Shown: positions 1-8,824, counted from the first letter of the stretch. The stretch: 53,422 nt of DNA from Acidobacteriaceae bacterium (GCA_003165795.1 PMWW01000107.1:2888-56309); one strand, 5' to 3'. The notes: generated by a model not told the origin, from the sequence alone. Made by a program: numbers and translations.

Positions 1-185
1 CCCGCCATGACATCCCAGGCAGCCGGGATACAGCATCCCGAACGTTCTAATCCGCTCGCTCCGGGTTCTTCTCCAACGTACCCTGCTCGCCCTCCGAACT
101 CGCGAGCATCTGCTTGGCATCAGGTTAGCGTTTTCAGGCTTGGCCGGTAAGCGAAAATTGTCCAACATCAAGATAATCTCAATTC
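1..185. other. Left-edge intergenic sequence
   Basis: I see no convincing gene in this stretch. It lies downstream of the minus-strand methyltransferase and has no T-rich hairpin that would mark a clear terminator. Confidence 0.4.
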
Positions 186-1241
186 CTAACCGTCTATCCG
201 GGTACAAGTTTTTCGGAGCACAATTGTCATGTTCCACCACAGCCAGTTGACAACGGGCCATCGGGCGACACGATACGCCAAGCGGTGCAGCAGGTTTCCA
301 TTGGGATTGAAACGATACACGGCACCGTGCAGAGCTTCAATCGTGAGCGGTAGATCAGAAATGAAGGCTTCAATGTCCTGGCGCGTGAAGTCCCAATGAT
401 ACGTGTAGGCATCCACGAAGGTATTTTCGTGAACCATGGCAGGCAGAAGAATCCGGGGCAACCAGCGGCCTAGATAGGTCGCAATCAAATGGAGGGGGTT
501 CAGATTGCGGAGACGTCTCGCCGACGGACTCTGAATGACAATCCGGCCCGCGGGCTTAAGAATGCGGCAAAACTCACGCAACGCAACTCCGGGTTCGGTC
601 AGATGCTCAAAGCATTCAGAGCACACGATCAGGTCGGCGTGATGATCGGGTAGGGTGGTGGCTTCCGCCGTGCCCGCAAGAGCATGGGCAACGTCATTCG
701 TTTTTTCCCGCAAGATGGCAACGAGTCCGGGGGCATCGACTCCATAGTAGTTTTGAGGCGGGCAAGCATGATAACGCCAGCAAAGGCGTCCATCACCGCA
801 ACCGATATCCACTAATAAGCCATCTGCGTAAAACCGGCCGACTTCCCGATAGCGCAGTGCCGTGCGCCATTCCGGGACGAAAGCGAAGCCGGCCGCTTTT
901 TCAAAGTCGGTCATGGTCGGCGGTTTCTCGCCGCGTTGCGTGTAGGCATCGTCGACCGCGCGGAAATCGTCGGCAGTGGAGAGCCTCGGCTGACCTGCGT
1001 TGTAACGCGCCAAAACGCGGTGGCGGCGCATTATGAAAACGACAAAATCGCACCCCAGAAACGCGAGCAGAACGAGGGTTATGGGCCAGATGCGCGCTAC
1101 CGCTATCAACATGGCTGCGACATCCAGCAAGAACAAAACCCGATTGGAGAAAATGCCATAGTCCGCGGATTTGCGTTCAGCAAGTGTGGCAGCAACTTCT
1201 TCTTTAGTCTTGAAATGCAGACGAGGAGCGAGCTGCGCCAC
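186..1241 (-). CDS. Membrane-anchored class I SAM-dependent methyltransferase
   Basis: 351 aa. Residues ~32-70 are strongly hydrophobic and probably form two membrane-spanning helices. A Methyltransf_11-type Rossmann domain follows: motif I is VDIGCGDGRLCW (~143-154), the acidic strand-2 end is GVDAP, and a CSECFEHL segment marks the motif-IV region. The substrate is unknown; methyltransferases of this layout often modify glycans, lipids or quinones. The start is a GTG with only a weak purine stretch (GGAG about 10 nt upstream), so the exact N-terminus is uncertain. No operon partner is visible on the left, and a 343-bp gap separates it from the next gene on the same strand. Confidence 0.8.
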   Translation of the reverse strand: MAQLAPRLHFKTKEEVAATLAERKSADYGIFSNRVLFLLDVAAMLIAVARIWPITLVLLAFLGCDFVVFIMRRHRVLARYNAGQPRLSTADDFRAVDDAYTQRGEKPPTMTDFEKAAGFAFVPEWRTALRYREVGRFYADGLLVDIGCGDGRLCWRYHACPPQNYYGVDAPGLVAILREKTNDVAHALAGTAEATTLPDHHADLIVCSECFEHLTEPGVALREFCRILKPAGRIVIQSPSARRLRNLNPLHLIATYLGRWLPRILLPAMVHENTFVDAYTYHWDFTRQDIEAFISDLPLTIEALHGAVYRFNPNGNLLHRLAYRVARWPVVNWLWWNMTIVLRKTCTRIDG

Positions 1242-1584
1242 GATACACGGTCTCCATCGGGGAAAGATACTTCAATCGCTCCAGCCATTTCAAGCAAATT
1301 ACCGCTACGACGCCCGAAGAGCATTGGATAACGACGGGGGCGCGATCAACGAAAACGCGGTGGCGGGATAGAACTCGTATCCTTCAAAATCTCCGAAGCC
1401 GAGCTGAATGGAAAGAGCAGCGACGCTCAAGCAGCGTTAGCACCTCACCTTTGCATCCGCTCCCGAGAACGGTTTCAGCGCAGGTATACCCCAGAGCCGG
1501 GCCGTGGGCCGTGGCCCCCGGTAAACGCCGCCTTAGCGTTTGCCGGGGTGACTTCATGGGATATACCTTTTGCGCTAAACCGGT
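1242..1584. other. 343-bp intergenic region with a 13-bp-stem hairpin
   Basis: No gene is supported here. The region contains an imperfect hairpin at 1516-1548 (stem CCCCGGTAAACGC pairing with GCGTTTGCCGGGG, one G-T pair, 7-nt loop). It lies just downstream of the minus-strand LVIVD gene and may help end its transcription, but there is no T-run on either side, so it is not a standard intrinsic terminator. Confidence 0.5.
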
Positions 1585-3081
1585 CTAATCCAGCGGAACC
1601 GAACCAGTGTACTTAAGAACATAGAGACCGCCCGTAAAACGGTCGTTGGCGTAGATCAGCCCCTTCTCGTCCACCAGCGCGTGATTGATCTGCGCGGCGC
1701 CTCCGGGATTGCCGGGCAGGCCCGCGGGAATGTAGTAACCAATCTCCTCCAGGTGCGGAGGCGCCGCGGGAACCCCTGCCGGGCCATCGACGATGTGGAA
1801 AATCCGCACTCCACCGTTGAACCAGCTCGCGACGGTCGTGTTCTTCAGTCTAGCCGAAGTGGAACCGGGGTAGTTTGGGTGCAGGTTATGCGCCCCGAAG
1901 CGGCCGCCCCGCTTACAAAGCTCACCGTCGTTGGCGTGCAGAGGCGCCGTGTCAATCACCATGGGATTGCTCTCCGCGCGAATGTCGAGTAGCCAGACCA
2001 ACTTCGGCGCGTCCTGGCAATTGTCCATTACCGCCTCGTCGGAGACGAAGGCCATGCCACGGCTGAAAACTGGTTGGAAGGTGTGCGACCAAGCCGTGTA
2101 GGGAGGTGAAAACTTGGCGCTACCCACGAGCTTTGGAGTAAAACTCTGGGCGCGTCCGGCTTTGACATCAGCCAGGCCCGAGATGTCCAGAATAATCGCG
2201 CCTCCATCGATATAGCCCAGGTAGGCGCGATCCGGACGCTCTGGCCACACTTCGATGTTGTGCGGCCGGTAGCCATCGTCAAGCTTGTGCCGCTCGGGAA
2301 GACAGCCGGGCAAACAGCGGTCGCCCTGGCTGGTTCCCGGATACCACCAGCGCCCAACTTCCCTGGGGTGCCTGGGATCGCGCAGGTCGACGATGACATA
2401 GAATTGATCGTCCAGAGGATTGCTCGGATTGAAATCAGACATGCCGGTCGTCAGGTGGGCAAATTCGCCGTCCACGAACCAGAGACAGTGCGCCCCACGA
2501 GAGTGCGGTCCTGAAGCATCAAAGAAGGACAACGCCAGATCCTGCAAGCTCTTGGCTTGCTGAATGCGGTTGAAGTCCGAGACATCGAGCACCCACATCC
2601 CCGCACTCTTTTGCCCCACTTGGTTCGTCTGGTTCGCCACCGCGAGCAGGTTTCCCGAAAGGCTCAGCGAATCGCAGCGCGTGATGCCGGGGTTCGGAGA
2701 TGGAATCGTGTTAATCAACACCGGGCTCTCCGGACGCGTCACGTCCACGACGCTGATGCAATTCTTCGGCGCCTCGTGCGCGAGAAACAGGAGACGGCGG
2801 CCGTCAGGCCGCTGCTGAAGCGCTAAACCTTCACCGCCGTCACCATTGCCATTGAGATTGTGATGAGCAATGAGGACTACATTCTTGGCCTCGGCCGCAA
2901 TCTGCGCAGCCGCGGGCGCGACCATCAGCATCGCACTCAAGCAGACCAGCGCTACCAAGACCATCTTCACGCATCCCACGCGCCGCGCTCGTTTCCCGCA
3001 GCCATGATCTCCGCCACGATCTTCGCTACGATTAGGGGAGTCTTCCTGGGAACTGTTTACACGCGCCATAAACGGCTTCAT
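1585..3081 (-). CDS. Secreted LVIVD-repeat protein
   Basis: 498 aa. Repeated beta-strand units of the LVIVD kind (SVVDVTRPESPVLI, MWVLDVSDFN, YVIVDLRDPRHPREVG, AIILDISGLA, VWLLDIRAESNPMV) suggest a beta-propeller-like exported protein of unknown function; no catalytic motif is recognisable. The reading frame is open 88 codons further upstream, but the ATG at 3081 has a good AAGGAG ribosome site 8 nt before it, so I chose it. The hydrophobic signal segment (MVLVALVCLSAMLMVAPAAA) then begins near residue 40, giving an unusually long basic leader. An ATG at 2964, directly at that segment, is the alternative and would give a textbook signal peptide but has a poor ribosome site. Confidence 0.75.
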   Translation of the reverse strand: MKPFMARVNSSQEDSPNRSEDRGGDHGCGKRARRVGCVKMVLVALVCLSAMLMVAPAAAQIAAEAKNVVLIAHHNLNGNGDGGEGLALQQRPDGRRLLFLAHEAPKNCISVVDVTRPESPVLINTIPSPNPGITRCDSLSLSGNLLAVANQTNQVGQKSAGMWVLDVSDFNRIQQAKSLQDLALSFFDASGPHSRGAHCLWFVDGEFAHLTTGMSDFNPSNPLDDQFYVIVDLRDPRHPREVGRWWYPGTSQGDRCLPGCLPERHKLDDGYRPHNIEVWPERPDRAYLGYIDGGAIILDISGLADVKAGRAQSFTPKLVGSAKFSPPYTAWSHTFQPVFSRGMAFVSDEAVMDNCQDAPKLVWLLDIRAESNPMVIDTAPLHANDGELCKRGGRFGAHNLHPNYPGSTSARLKNTTVASWFNGGVRIFHIVDGPAGVPAAPPHLEEIGYYIPAGLPGNPGGAAQINHALVDEKGLIYANDRFTGGLYVLKYTGSVPLD

Positions 3082-3371
3082 GGCTTGCTCCTTCGCCGGA
3101 TGAGAATCGCACAATTCTATAACGTACAAGATGTTGGGGCTCGTTCTTCCCGGAACTTGTTTTTCAGCAGCCTCTTGGCCGGGCTTTCCGGCCGGGATGC
3201 AGTTCGCATTCCCGTCACCTTTATCAGGCAACGTTCTTTCGGCAATCGCACTCAGTATGAATGAGGCCGGCAAAAAGATCAGCACTGCTCGAACCAGTTG
3301 CGGCGGTGGTGCGGAGTTTTGGAGCTTTGCAGGTTTGGCCGCCAAAAGTCATTTTAAATCAAAGAGTTGAG

Positions 3372-3683
3372 ATGTTCGAAAAGCGCGAAAAAACGTCTGA
3401 ATTCCAGCCGAAAAACGGCGCACGGCCCTCGTTGGAAGCCATCATGGCATTGCAGAAGATGCTTGAAGACGGACTGTTAGATCAGTTGAACGAATCCGAC
3501 GAGGCTCCGCCGCTTGAGGTCCGCCCCTCTATCGATCGCGCCGGGCGCACGCGGCAGGCCGATGCCGTTCAAAACACTCCCGGGACTATACGTTGTTTTT
3601 TCAGAGATCTCGCACACAGGCTTTCCTTAGCGCTCGGGCGCAAAAAGCCAATCGGCGGCAAGTCTGCGCGTGGGAGCGGCTAA
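3372..3683 (+). CDS. Small hypothetical protein
   Basis: 103 aa, no recognised domain. The N-terminal half is charged and predicted helical (SLEAIMALQKMLEDGLLDQL); the C-terminus is basic. It starts at an ATG with a weak purine stretch and sits alone in the ~1-kb gap between the LVIVD gene and the cyclase gene. It could be a real small gene or chance coding potential. There is no neighbour evidence for function. Confidence 0.35.
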   Translation: MFEKREKTSEFQPKNGARPSLEAIMALQKMLEDGLLDQLNESDEAPPLEVRPSIDRAGRTRQADAVQNTPGTIRCFFRDLAHRLSLALGRKKPIGGKSARGSG

Positions 3684-3814
3684 AAGCCTTGGCCGAACCC
3701 GATTTGTTCCGGATGCGGACGTTTGATCGAGAACATATCTGCCCCTTGTAATCTTCGCAATCTTCCACAATACTTGTGATATAGCCAATTGCCTCATTAG
3801 ATTTGCGCCCCATG

Positions 3815-3842
3815 TGCCTTGCACCGTTTGCGGTGCAAGGCA
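3815..3842. repeat. Perfect 12-bp-stem hairpin
   Basis: A perfect inverted repeat with arms TGCCTTGCACCG and CGGTGCAAGGCA and a 4-nt TTTG loop. There is no T-run. It lies directly left of the CRP-like boxes and could be the terminator of the small upstream gene or part of the control region of the cyclase gene. Confidence 0.6.
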
Positions 3843-3857
3843 GGTCACCTGCATAGC

Positions 3858-3892
3858 GTGATCTTAATCACCCGACATGTGACATTCATCAC
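3858..3892 (+). promoter_or_regulatory. Two tandem CRP/FNR-family operator boxes, 21 bp apart
   Basis: Box 1 (3858-3871) is GTGATCTTAATCAC, a perfect GTGAT-N4-ATCAC dyad matching the E. coli CRP consensus core at 12 of 14 positions. Box 2 (3879-3892) is GTGACATTCATCAC. Both fit GTGA-N6-TCAC, and their centres are exactly 21 bp apart, two helical turns on the same face. A possible -10 element TATGCT follows at 3943-3948. The first downstream gene is the cyclase at 4106. A further palindrome CACCGCATGCGGTG (3890-3903) overlaps box 2. The regulator identity is inferred only from the motif. Confidence 0.6.
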
Positions 3893-4105
3893 CGCATGCG
3901 GTGCGGCATTGGCTTAATGTCCTTATCGCCAATCGAAGCCCTTATGCTGCCGCAGCGCCACTCATGATCGGGCGGGACAAACCACGGAAGTGGTGTCGCC
4001 TTGGGGACGGCATCTGCCACGCGATCCCTGCTTGGAGTGGGCAGGCTGCAGCGCCCAGCTTCGCACTGCGCATAGCGACCTAACCGGAGGAAGAGGAGAA
4101 CCAAC

Positions 4106-5089
4106 ATGAGCGGAACGCAAGCTGCGACTCGCAAGTTGACCATACAGGATATCCGTGAGGCTGCGGAGCGCCTGAAGAACTGGGGGCGCTGGGGCGGAGA
4201 CGACGAAATCGGCACGCTCAACTTCACGCAACCCGAGGACATTATCGCGGCTGCGCGTCTGGTGCAAAAAGGAAAGGTGTTCTCACTGGCGCTTCCCTTT
4301 GACAATAACGGCTGCCAGGGCGGCAAGACAAATTATCCGGCGATTGGCCGTTTCAATCCCGTACACGTCATGCTGCGGGCCGGCACCGATGCCTATTCCG
4401 GCGTGCTCGACCACCGCAAGATCCGGGGAGCTGACGACCTCGTCATCATGCCGCTGCAGTGCGGTACTCAATGGGACGGGCTGGGGCACATTTTCTACGG
4501 CGACCAGATGTGGAACGGCTACGACTGCCGTACCGTGACCTCCTTCGGCGCGCAAAAGTGCGGCATCGAGAAAACCAAGGCGAAGATGGTCGGCCGCGGC
4601 GTGCTCTTCGACATTCCGAAGATGCTCGGCGTGGAGTTCGCGCCGGACGGTTTTGCGGTCACCAACGAGATGCTGGACAAGGCTGAGGACTTCTTCGGGG
4701 TCAAGGTGCGCCGGGGTGACTTCCTGCTGGTGCGCACCGGGCAGATGGATGCCATGCTGGCAGGCAAGACGTGGGATGGCTATTCGGGCGGCGATGCTCC
4801 CGGACTGGCTTTCGAAACTCTCGATTGGCTGCACAAGAAGCAGGTGGCTGGAATCGTGACCGACACCTGGGGCGCCGAAGTGCGGCCCAACAATTGCGAC
4901 GATGCGGTGCAGCCGTGGCATTGGATCGCAATTCCGATCATGGGACTTTCGGTCGGGGAGATTTTCTGTCTCGGCGAACTGGCCGAGGACTGCGCCGCCG
5001 ACCAGCGTTACGAATTCATGTTCGTCGCGCCGGCACTGCCAATCACCGGGGCGGTTGGCTCGCCGCTTAACCCGCTGGCGATTAAGTAG
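4106..5089 (+). CDS. Cyclase-family (PF04199) metal-dependent hydrolase
   Basis: 327 aa, related to kynurenine formamidase and other 'putative cyclase' enzymes that hydrolyse amide or lactone bonds in small aromatic or cyclic substrates. The signature lies at residues ~119-128: CGTQWDGLGH. The canonical form is HxGTHxDxxxH, so the first and second histidines are replaced by Q and the Asp and last His are kept; this is the longer (~300+ aa) subgroup with a TQWD motif. The ATG follows a very purine-rich ribosome site (GGAGGAAGAGGAG). An MFS transporter and an acylating aldehyde dehydrogenase lie downstream on the same strand, suggesting uptake and breakdown of a small organic acid. The substrate is not deducible. 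Confidence 0.85.
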   Translation: MSGTQAATRKLTIQDIREAAERLKNWGRWGGDDEIGTLNFTQPEDIIAAARLVQKGKVFSLALPFDNNGCQGGKTNYPAIGRFNPVHVMLRAGTDAYSGVLDHRKIRGADDLVIMPLQCGTQWDGLGHIFYGDQMWNGYDCRTVTSFGAQKCGIEKTKAKMVGRGVLFDIPKMLGVEFAPDGFAVTNEMLDKAEDFFGVKVRRGDFLLVRTGQMDAMLAGKTWDGYSGGDAPGLAFETLDWLHKKQVAGIVTDTWGAEVRPNNCDDAVQPWHWIAIPIMGLSVGEIFCLGELAEDCAADQRYEFMFVAPALPITGAVGSPLNPLAIK

Positions 5090-5169
5090 TAGGTAAATCG
5101 CCGGATATACAAATTCTGATTGCCGTTTCTAATTACCGTAGGTTCGCGAAAGGCATATTCAAGGAAGTA

Positions 5170-5215
5170 ACCGGCCCCCGGCAGACACTGCCTTTGACGT
5201 TTGAGGGGGGCCGGT
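5170..5215. repeat. Nested hairpin between cyclase and transporter genes
   Basis: The outer stem ACCGGCCCCC (5170-5179) pairs with GGGGGCCGGT (5206-5215). Immediately inside the left arm is a second hairpin GGCAG-ACA-CTGCC (5180-5192). There is no T-run. It may be a transcript-stabilising or attenuating structure in the 258-bp gap between the cyclase and transporter genes. Confidence 0.5.
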
Positions 5216-5359
5216 GTTGAGAACTCCGGGATACACAGATTTCGAGACCGCTCGAGTTGTAAGAAGAAAGTAGTAGGGTTCGGGTGAGCGATGTAATGCA
5301 AGAGGGCTGACTATCACGCCCCGCTTCAGGACGCACATTTCATTGGTTTGGGGGAACCC

Positions 5360-6802
5360 ATGCTGGAGTACCTCGATACGCAGACGAAGCTCACGAAGAA
5401 TCAGTACAAGATTATCGCGGCGGCGATTCTGGGCGACCTGTTGGAGTTCTTTGACTTTTTCCTGATCGGGTTCGTCCTCGCCATCATCATCAAACCCTGG
5501 CATCTCACCTTCGGCCAGTCCGCGATCATTCTGCTTTCCTCCGGCGTCGGCGCCATCATGGGAGCCGTTTTCTGGGGCCATGTGGCCGACCGCATCGGGC
5601 GTAAAGCGGTTTTCATGGCTACCGTCATCAACTTCTCGGTGGCCACCGGCATCCTGGCATTCACGCCCGAGAACGGATGGATCTTCCTCACCTTCTTTCG
5701 CTTTCTCACAGGCTTTGGCGTTGGTGGGCTGTATTCGGTCGACCTGCCGCTGGTGCAGGAGTTCGTGCCGAGCGCCAAGCGTGGCTTTATCGGTGGGATG
5801 ATCACCTGCTCGGTGCCGGTTGGCATCATGATGGGCTCCATCATGGGAGCTTTTCTCTCGCCGTATATTGGTTGGCGCGGATTGTTCGCGGCTGGTCTTG
5901 CTCCGGCCTTCCTGACATTACTGATCCGCGCCTGGGTACCGGAATCGCCACGCTGGCTGGCCCGCATGGGCCGGGCGGAAGAAGCCCGCAAGTCGCTGGC
6001 TTGGGCTCTTGAATGCGATCCGGAAAGCATTCCGCTTTCGGCCTTGACCTTCACCGCGCAGGAGAAGCCGCGCTTCCGGGATCTATTCCGCTATCCGCGG
6101 AGCCTGGTGGTGTCGTGGTTAGGAAATCTTGGCGCGCAGACGGGCGTCTACGGCATTAATCTCTGGGTTCCGACCCTGCTGGTGCTGGTGCTGAAGACAA
6201 CCCCGCAACATGCGTCGTTCATGATGATCTTTATCGCGACCGGCGGTTTCTGCGGGCGTGTCGCGTTCTCCTGGTTGAGCGACGCGATTGGGCGGCGCGC
6301 CTCTGGAGCACTGGTTGGATTCGGCGCGGCAATCATGGTGTCGCTTGCTGGAATCTTCCACAACGCATTTCTCGGCGGCGTTTCCATGTTCTGGCTGCTG
6401 CTGATTATCGCGCACTTTTTCGGCGATGGCGGCTTCGCGATCGTCGGTCCATACTCGGCGGAGGTCTGGCCTTCGCACCTCCGAGCGACGGGGATGGGCT
6501 CGGCTTATGGCTTCGGCGGCCTGGGGAAGATCCTCGGCCCGCTGGGGCTCGCCATGATCGTCGGATCATCGAACGTGGTCAAACCGGAGGTGTCGGTTGC
6601 GGCACTTACCCCCGCATTTCTGTATCTAGCCGCCTGGTACCTCATGGCAGGTATTGTCTACGGCTTCTTTGGTATCGAGACAAGGGGACGTTCGTTCGAG
6701 GTTATCGAGCAAGAGCTTGAGGCCCAGGCCGTCCGCTCCGGCCACGCCAGTCTGGCCGTTGCGGCCGGTGTTGGAAAGGCGGGTGCGCAAAAAAGGAATT
6801 GA
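5360..6802 (+). CDS. MFS transporter (organic-acid / sugar-porter-like)
   Basis: 480 aa with about 12 hydrophobic segments. The MFS loop-2/3 signature is clear (GHVADRIGRKAVF, ~residues 73-85), and a related copy follows TM8 (WLSDAIGRRASG). LLEFFDFFLIGF in TM1 and PESPRWLARMGR after TM6 resemble the aromatic-acid:H+ and metabolite:H+ symporter groups. I chose the ATG at 5360, preceded by GGGGGA; an in-frame TTG lies four codons earlier. Its position after the cyclase suggests import of a cyclase substrate or export of its product. Confidence 0.88.
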   Translation: MLEYLDTQTKLTKNQYKIIAAAILGDLLEFFDFFLIGFVLAIIIKPWHLTFGQSAIILLSSGVGAIMGAVFWGHVADRIGRKAVFMATVINFSVATGILAFTPENGWIFLTFFRFLTGFGVGGLYSVDLPLVQEFVPSAKRGFIGGMITCSVPVGIMMGSIMGAFLSPYIGWRGLFAAGLAPAFLTLLIRAWVPESPRWLARMGRAEEARKSLAWALECDPESIPLSALTFTAQEKPRFRDLFRYPRSLVVSWLGNLGAQTGVYGINLWVPTLLVLVLKTTPQHASFMMIFIATGGFCGRVAFSWLSDAIGRRASGALVGFGAAIMVSLAGIFHNAFLGGVSMFWLLLIIAHFFGDGGFAIVGPYSAEVWPSHLRATGMGSAYGFGGLGKILGPLGLAMIVGSSNVVKPEVSVAALTPAFLYLAAWYLMAGIVYGFFGIETRGRSFEVIEQELEAQAVRSGHASLAVAAGVGKAGAQKRN

Positions 6803-6820
6803 ACTAGACCGGATTTGCGG

Positions 6821-6870
6821 GTATCCCCTAATCAAGCCGGACGTTAGCACCCGGCGGGCAAATTAGGGAT
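6821..6870. repeat. Imperfect nested inverted repeat after the MFS gene
   Basis: TATCCCCTAAT (6821-6831) and ATTAGGGATA (6861-6870) pair with one bulged C; the interior contains a second GCCGG/CCGGC pairing. It starts 19 nt after the transporter stop and could act as a transcript-end structure, though no T-run follows. I see nothing else in the gap up to 7044. Confidence 0.4.
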
Positions 6871-7044
6871 AGCAACACTGGAATTGCTCTAGCAGGTTTC
6901 GCGTAACCCTGAGTACGATCAAAGCGAATCGTGTTCGGGGATCGGCCTTCGATATCGCGAGCATAATGGGGGTTGCGATTTCGTTCTCATATTCGAATTG
7001 TTATCATTAGCCTGAGCTTTATGGGCACCATGGAGGAATAAAAA

Positions 7045-8607
7045 GTGTCGAGTACAGCAGAATTGACCGATGCAATGAAGAAGCAGGTATCCAGCGTGGC
7101 CAAGCTGAGATATTGCGTTAACAACGAGTGGCGTGAATCTAAGACCAGCAAGTACATGCCTGTCACAAATTCAAGCACGGGCGAGCTGATGGCGGAAGCG
7201 CCGTGCTGCACGCCGGAAGAAGTGCTGAGCAGCATCGAGGCGGCAAAGGCCGCATTTCCGGCTTGGTCCGGTACTCCAGTGGGCATGCGCGCGCAGCTCA
7301 TGTTCAAGTTGAAGGACCTGTTGGAGAAACATCTTTCGGATCTGACCCTGCTCTGCGCGATGGAACTGGGAAAGAACCTCGACGAAGCGCGGGGCGACAT
7401 CCTGAAGGCCATCGAAGTAGTTGAGATCGCCTGCGGCGCGCCCATGCTGATGCAGGGCGATGCGCTCATGAACGTCACCCAGGGATTCGATACGGTTGCC
7501 TACAGAGAACCCGTCGGAGTATTCGCCGCCATCATGCCGTTTAATTTTCCGGGCATGATCCCGTTTGGCTGGGTGTTGCCTCTGTGCATCGCGACCGGAA
7601 ATACCCTGGTGCTCAAGGCAGCCAGTCTCACCCCGCAGACTTCGATGCGCATGCTCGAGCTGCTGATCGAAGCCGGCTTGCCGAAAGGCGTGGTAAACCT
7701 GGTGACCTGCAGCCGCAACGAGGCTGAAATCTTCCTGAAGCACCCTGACATCAAGGGCATCAGCTACGTCGGTTCCACTTCCGTCGGCAGGCATATCTAT
7801 TCAACCGCGGCGGCCCACGGCAAGCGTGTGCAGGCATTGTGCGAAGCCAAGAACCATGCCCTGGTGCTGGAAGACGCGGCGCTGGAACGCTCGGCGCTGG
7901 GCGTGATCAACTCGTCGTTCGGTTGCGCCGGCATGCGCTGCATGGCGCTTCCGGTGGTATGCGTGCAGGAGTCGGTCGCCGATGAATTCGTTTCCCTGCT
8001 GGTCAAGCATGCCAAGGCGATGAAGGTGGGCTGTTCTTACGATCCCGCCGTCCAGCTTGGCCCGGTCGTCTCGGCTGAGCACAAGAAGTTCGTCACCGAT
8101 TGGATCGCCAAGGGCGTCGAGGAAGGAGCACAGCTCGTGCTCGACGGCCGCGAAGTTAAGGTCCCCGGTTTCGAAAAGGGATATTTCATTGGACCGACCG
8201 TTTTCGATCACGTGAAGCCCAATATGACCATCGGCGATTGCGAAGTCTTCGGTCCGGTTGTCTGCATCAAGCGGGTCAAGGATTTCGAGGAAGGCCTCGC
8301 CATCATGAATAAGAACGAATTCGCCAACGGTTCGGTTATTTACACCCAGAGCGGTTACTACAGCCGCGAATTCAGCAAGCGCACCGACGGCGGCATGGTT
8401 GGCATCAACGTTGGAATCCCCGTGCCCGCATCGGTCTTCCCGTTTGCCGGACACAAGAACTCCTTCTTCGGCGACCTGCACGTGAACGGCAAGGACGGAG
8501 TGAAGTTCTACACCGAGACCAAGTGCGTCACCACCAAGTGGTTCGACGAGGAAGACAAGAAGGCGACCCGCGTCAGTACCTGGGATGGCGCCTCGAATAG
8601 GACTTAG
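7045..8607 (+). CDS. mmsA: CoA-acylating methylmalonate-semialdehyde dehydrogenase
   Basis: 520 aa aldehyde dehydrogenase superfamily. The MMSDH branch is shown by GCAGMRCMA with the nucleophile Cys299, by AKNH at ~268-271 where ordinary ALDHs carry the general-base Glu region, and by YVGSTSVG at ~241-248. It converts methylmalonate semialdehyde or malonate semialdehyde with CoA and NAD+ to propionyl-CoA or acetyl-CoA (valine, thymine, inositol breakdown). The start is GTG with GGAGGA 5-6 nt upstream. A strong terminator follows. The window also carries a methylmalonyl-CoA mutase subunit at 14456, the next enzyme but one in valine-to-succinyl-CoA catabolism, but they are not co-transcribed. 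Confidence 0.88.
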   Translation: MSSTAELTDAMKKQVSSVAKLRYCVNNEWRESKTSKYMPVTNSSTGELMAEAPCCTPEEVLSSIEAAKAAFPAWSGTPVGMRAQLMFKLKDLLEKHLSDLTLLCAMELGKNLDEARGDILKAIEVVEIACGAPMLMQGDALMNVTQGFDTVAYREPVGVFAAIMPFNFPGMIPFGWVLPLCIATGNTLVLKAASLTPQTSMRMLELLIEAGLPKGVVNLVTCSRNEAEIFLKHPDIKGISYVGSTSVGRHIYSTAAAHGKRVQALCEAKNHALVLEDAALERSALGVINSSFGCAGMRCMALPVVCVQESVADEFVSLLVKHAKAMKVGCSYDPAVQLGPVVSAEHKKFVTDWIAKGVEEGAQLVLDGREVKVPGFEKGYFIGPTVFDHVKPNMTIGDCEVFGPVVCIKRVKDFEEGLAIMNKNEFANGSVIYTQSGYYSREFSKRTDGGMVGINVGIPVPASVFPFAGHKNSFFGDLHVNGKDGVKFYTETKCVTTKWFDEEDKKATRVSTWDGASNRT

Positions 8608-8635
8608 TTGGGTTGGTTGCTCGCGAGTACCCTGG

Positions 8636-8667
8636 CACTCGTCCACCCGTGGACGAGTGTTTTTTTT
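8636..8667 (+). terminator. Intrinsic terminator after mmsA
   Basis: The stem CACTCGTCC pairs with GGACGAGTG, with a 6-nt loop, followed by eight T. It lies 29 nt after the mmsA stop codon. Confidence 0.9.
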
Positions 8668-8706
8668 ACGTTTCGGCGGGTGCTTCTCGTAGTTGTCTGG
8701 CAGGTC

Positions 8707-8821
8707 GCTGAAAAACTCGTAACAGTATCATCCCGAGGTCACGCCGGATTTGCGCGACCGAGGGATCTGCTTTACCTTTAACGCGCACAAAAAGCAGATC
8801 CCTCGCTGCGCTCGTGATGAC
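8707..8821. repeat. Intergenic palindromic element with a 15-bp perfect inverted repeat
   Basis: CGAGGGATCTGCTTT (8759-8773) and its exact reverse complement (8791-8805) flank a 17-nt spacer. The left end carries GCTGAAAAACTC (8707-8718), the same terminal motif as the elements at 25458 and 48714. The right end (CTCGTGATGACA) resembles the element ends at 10693-10792, 21310-21366 and 24929-25020. It ends next to the treZ stop codon and may double as its terminator. Confidence 0.65.
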
Positions 8822-8824
8822 AAA

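Noticed and set aside
1799-1860. Considered the LVIVD protein as an exosortase substrate
   Set aside because: Its C-terminus (LKYTGSVPLD) has no PEP motif, TM helix or basic tail.
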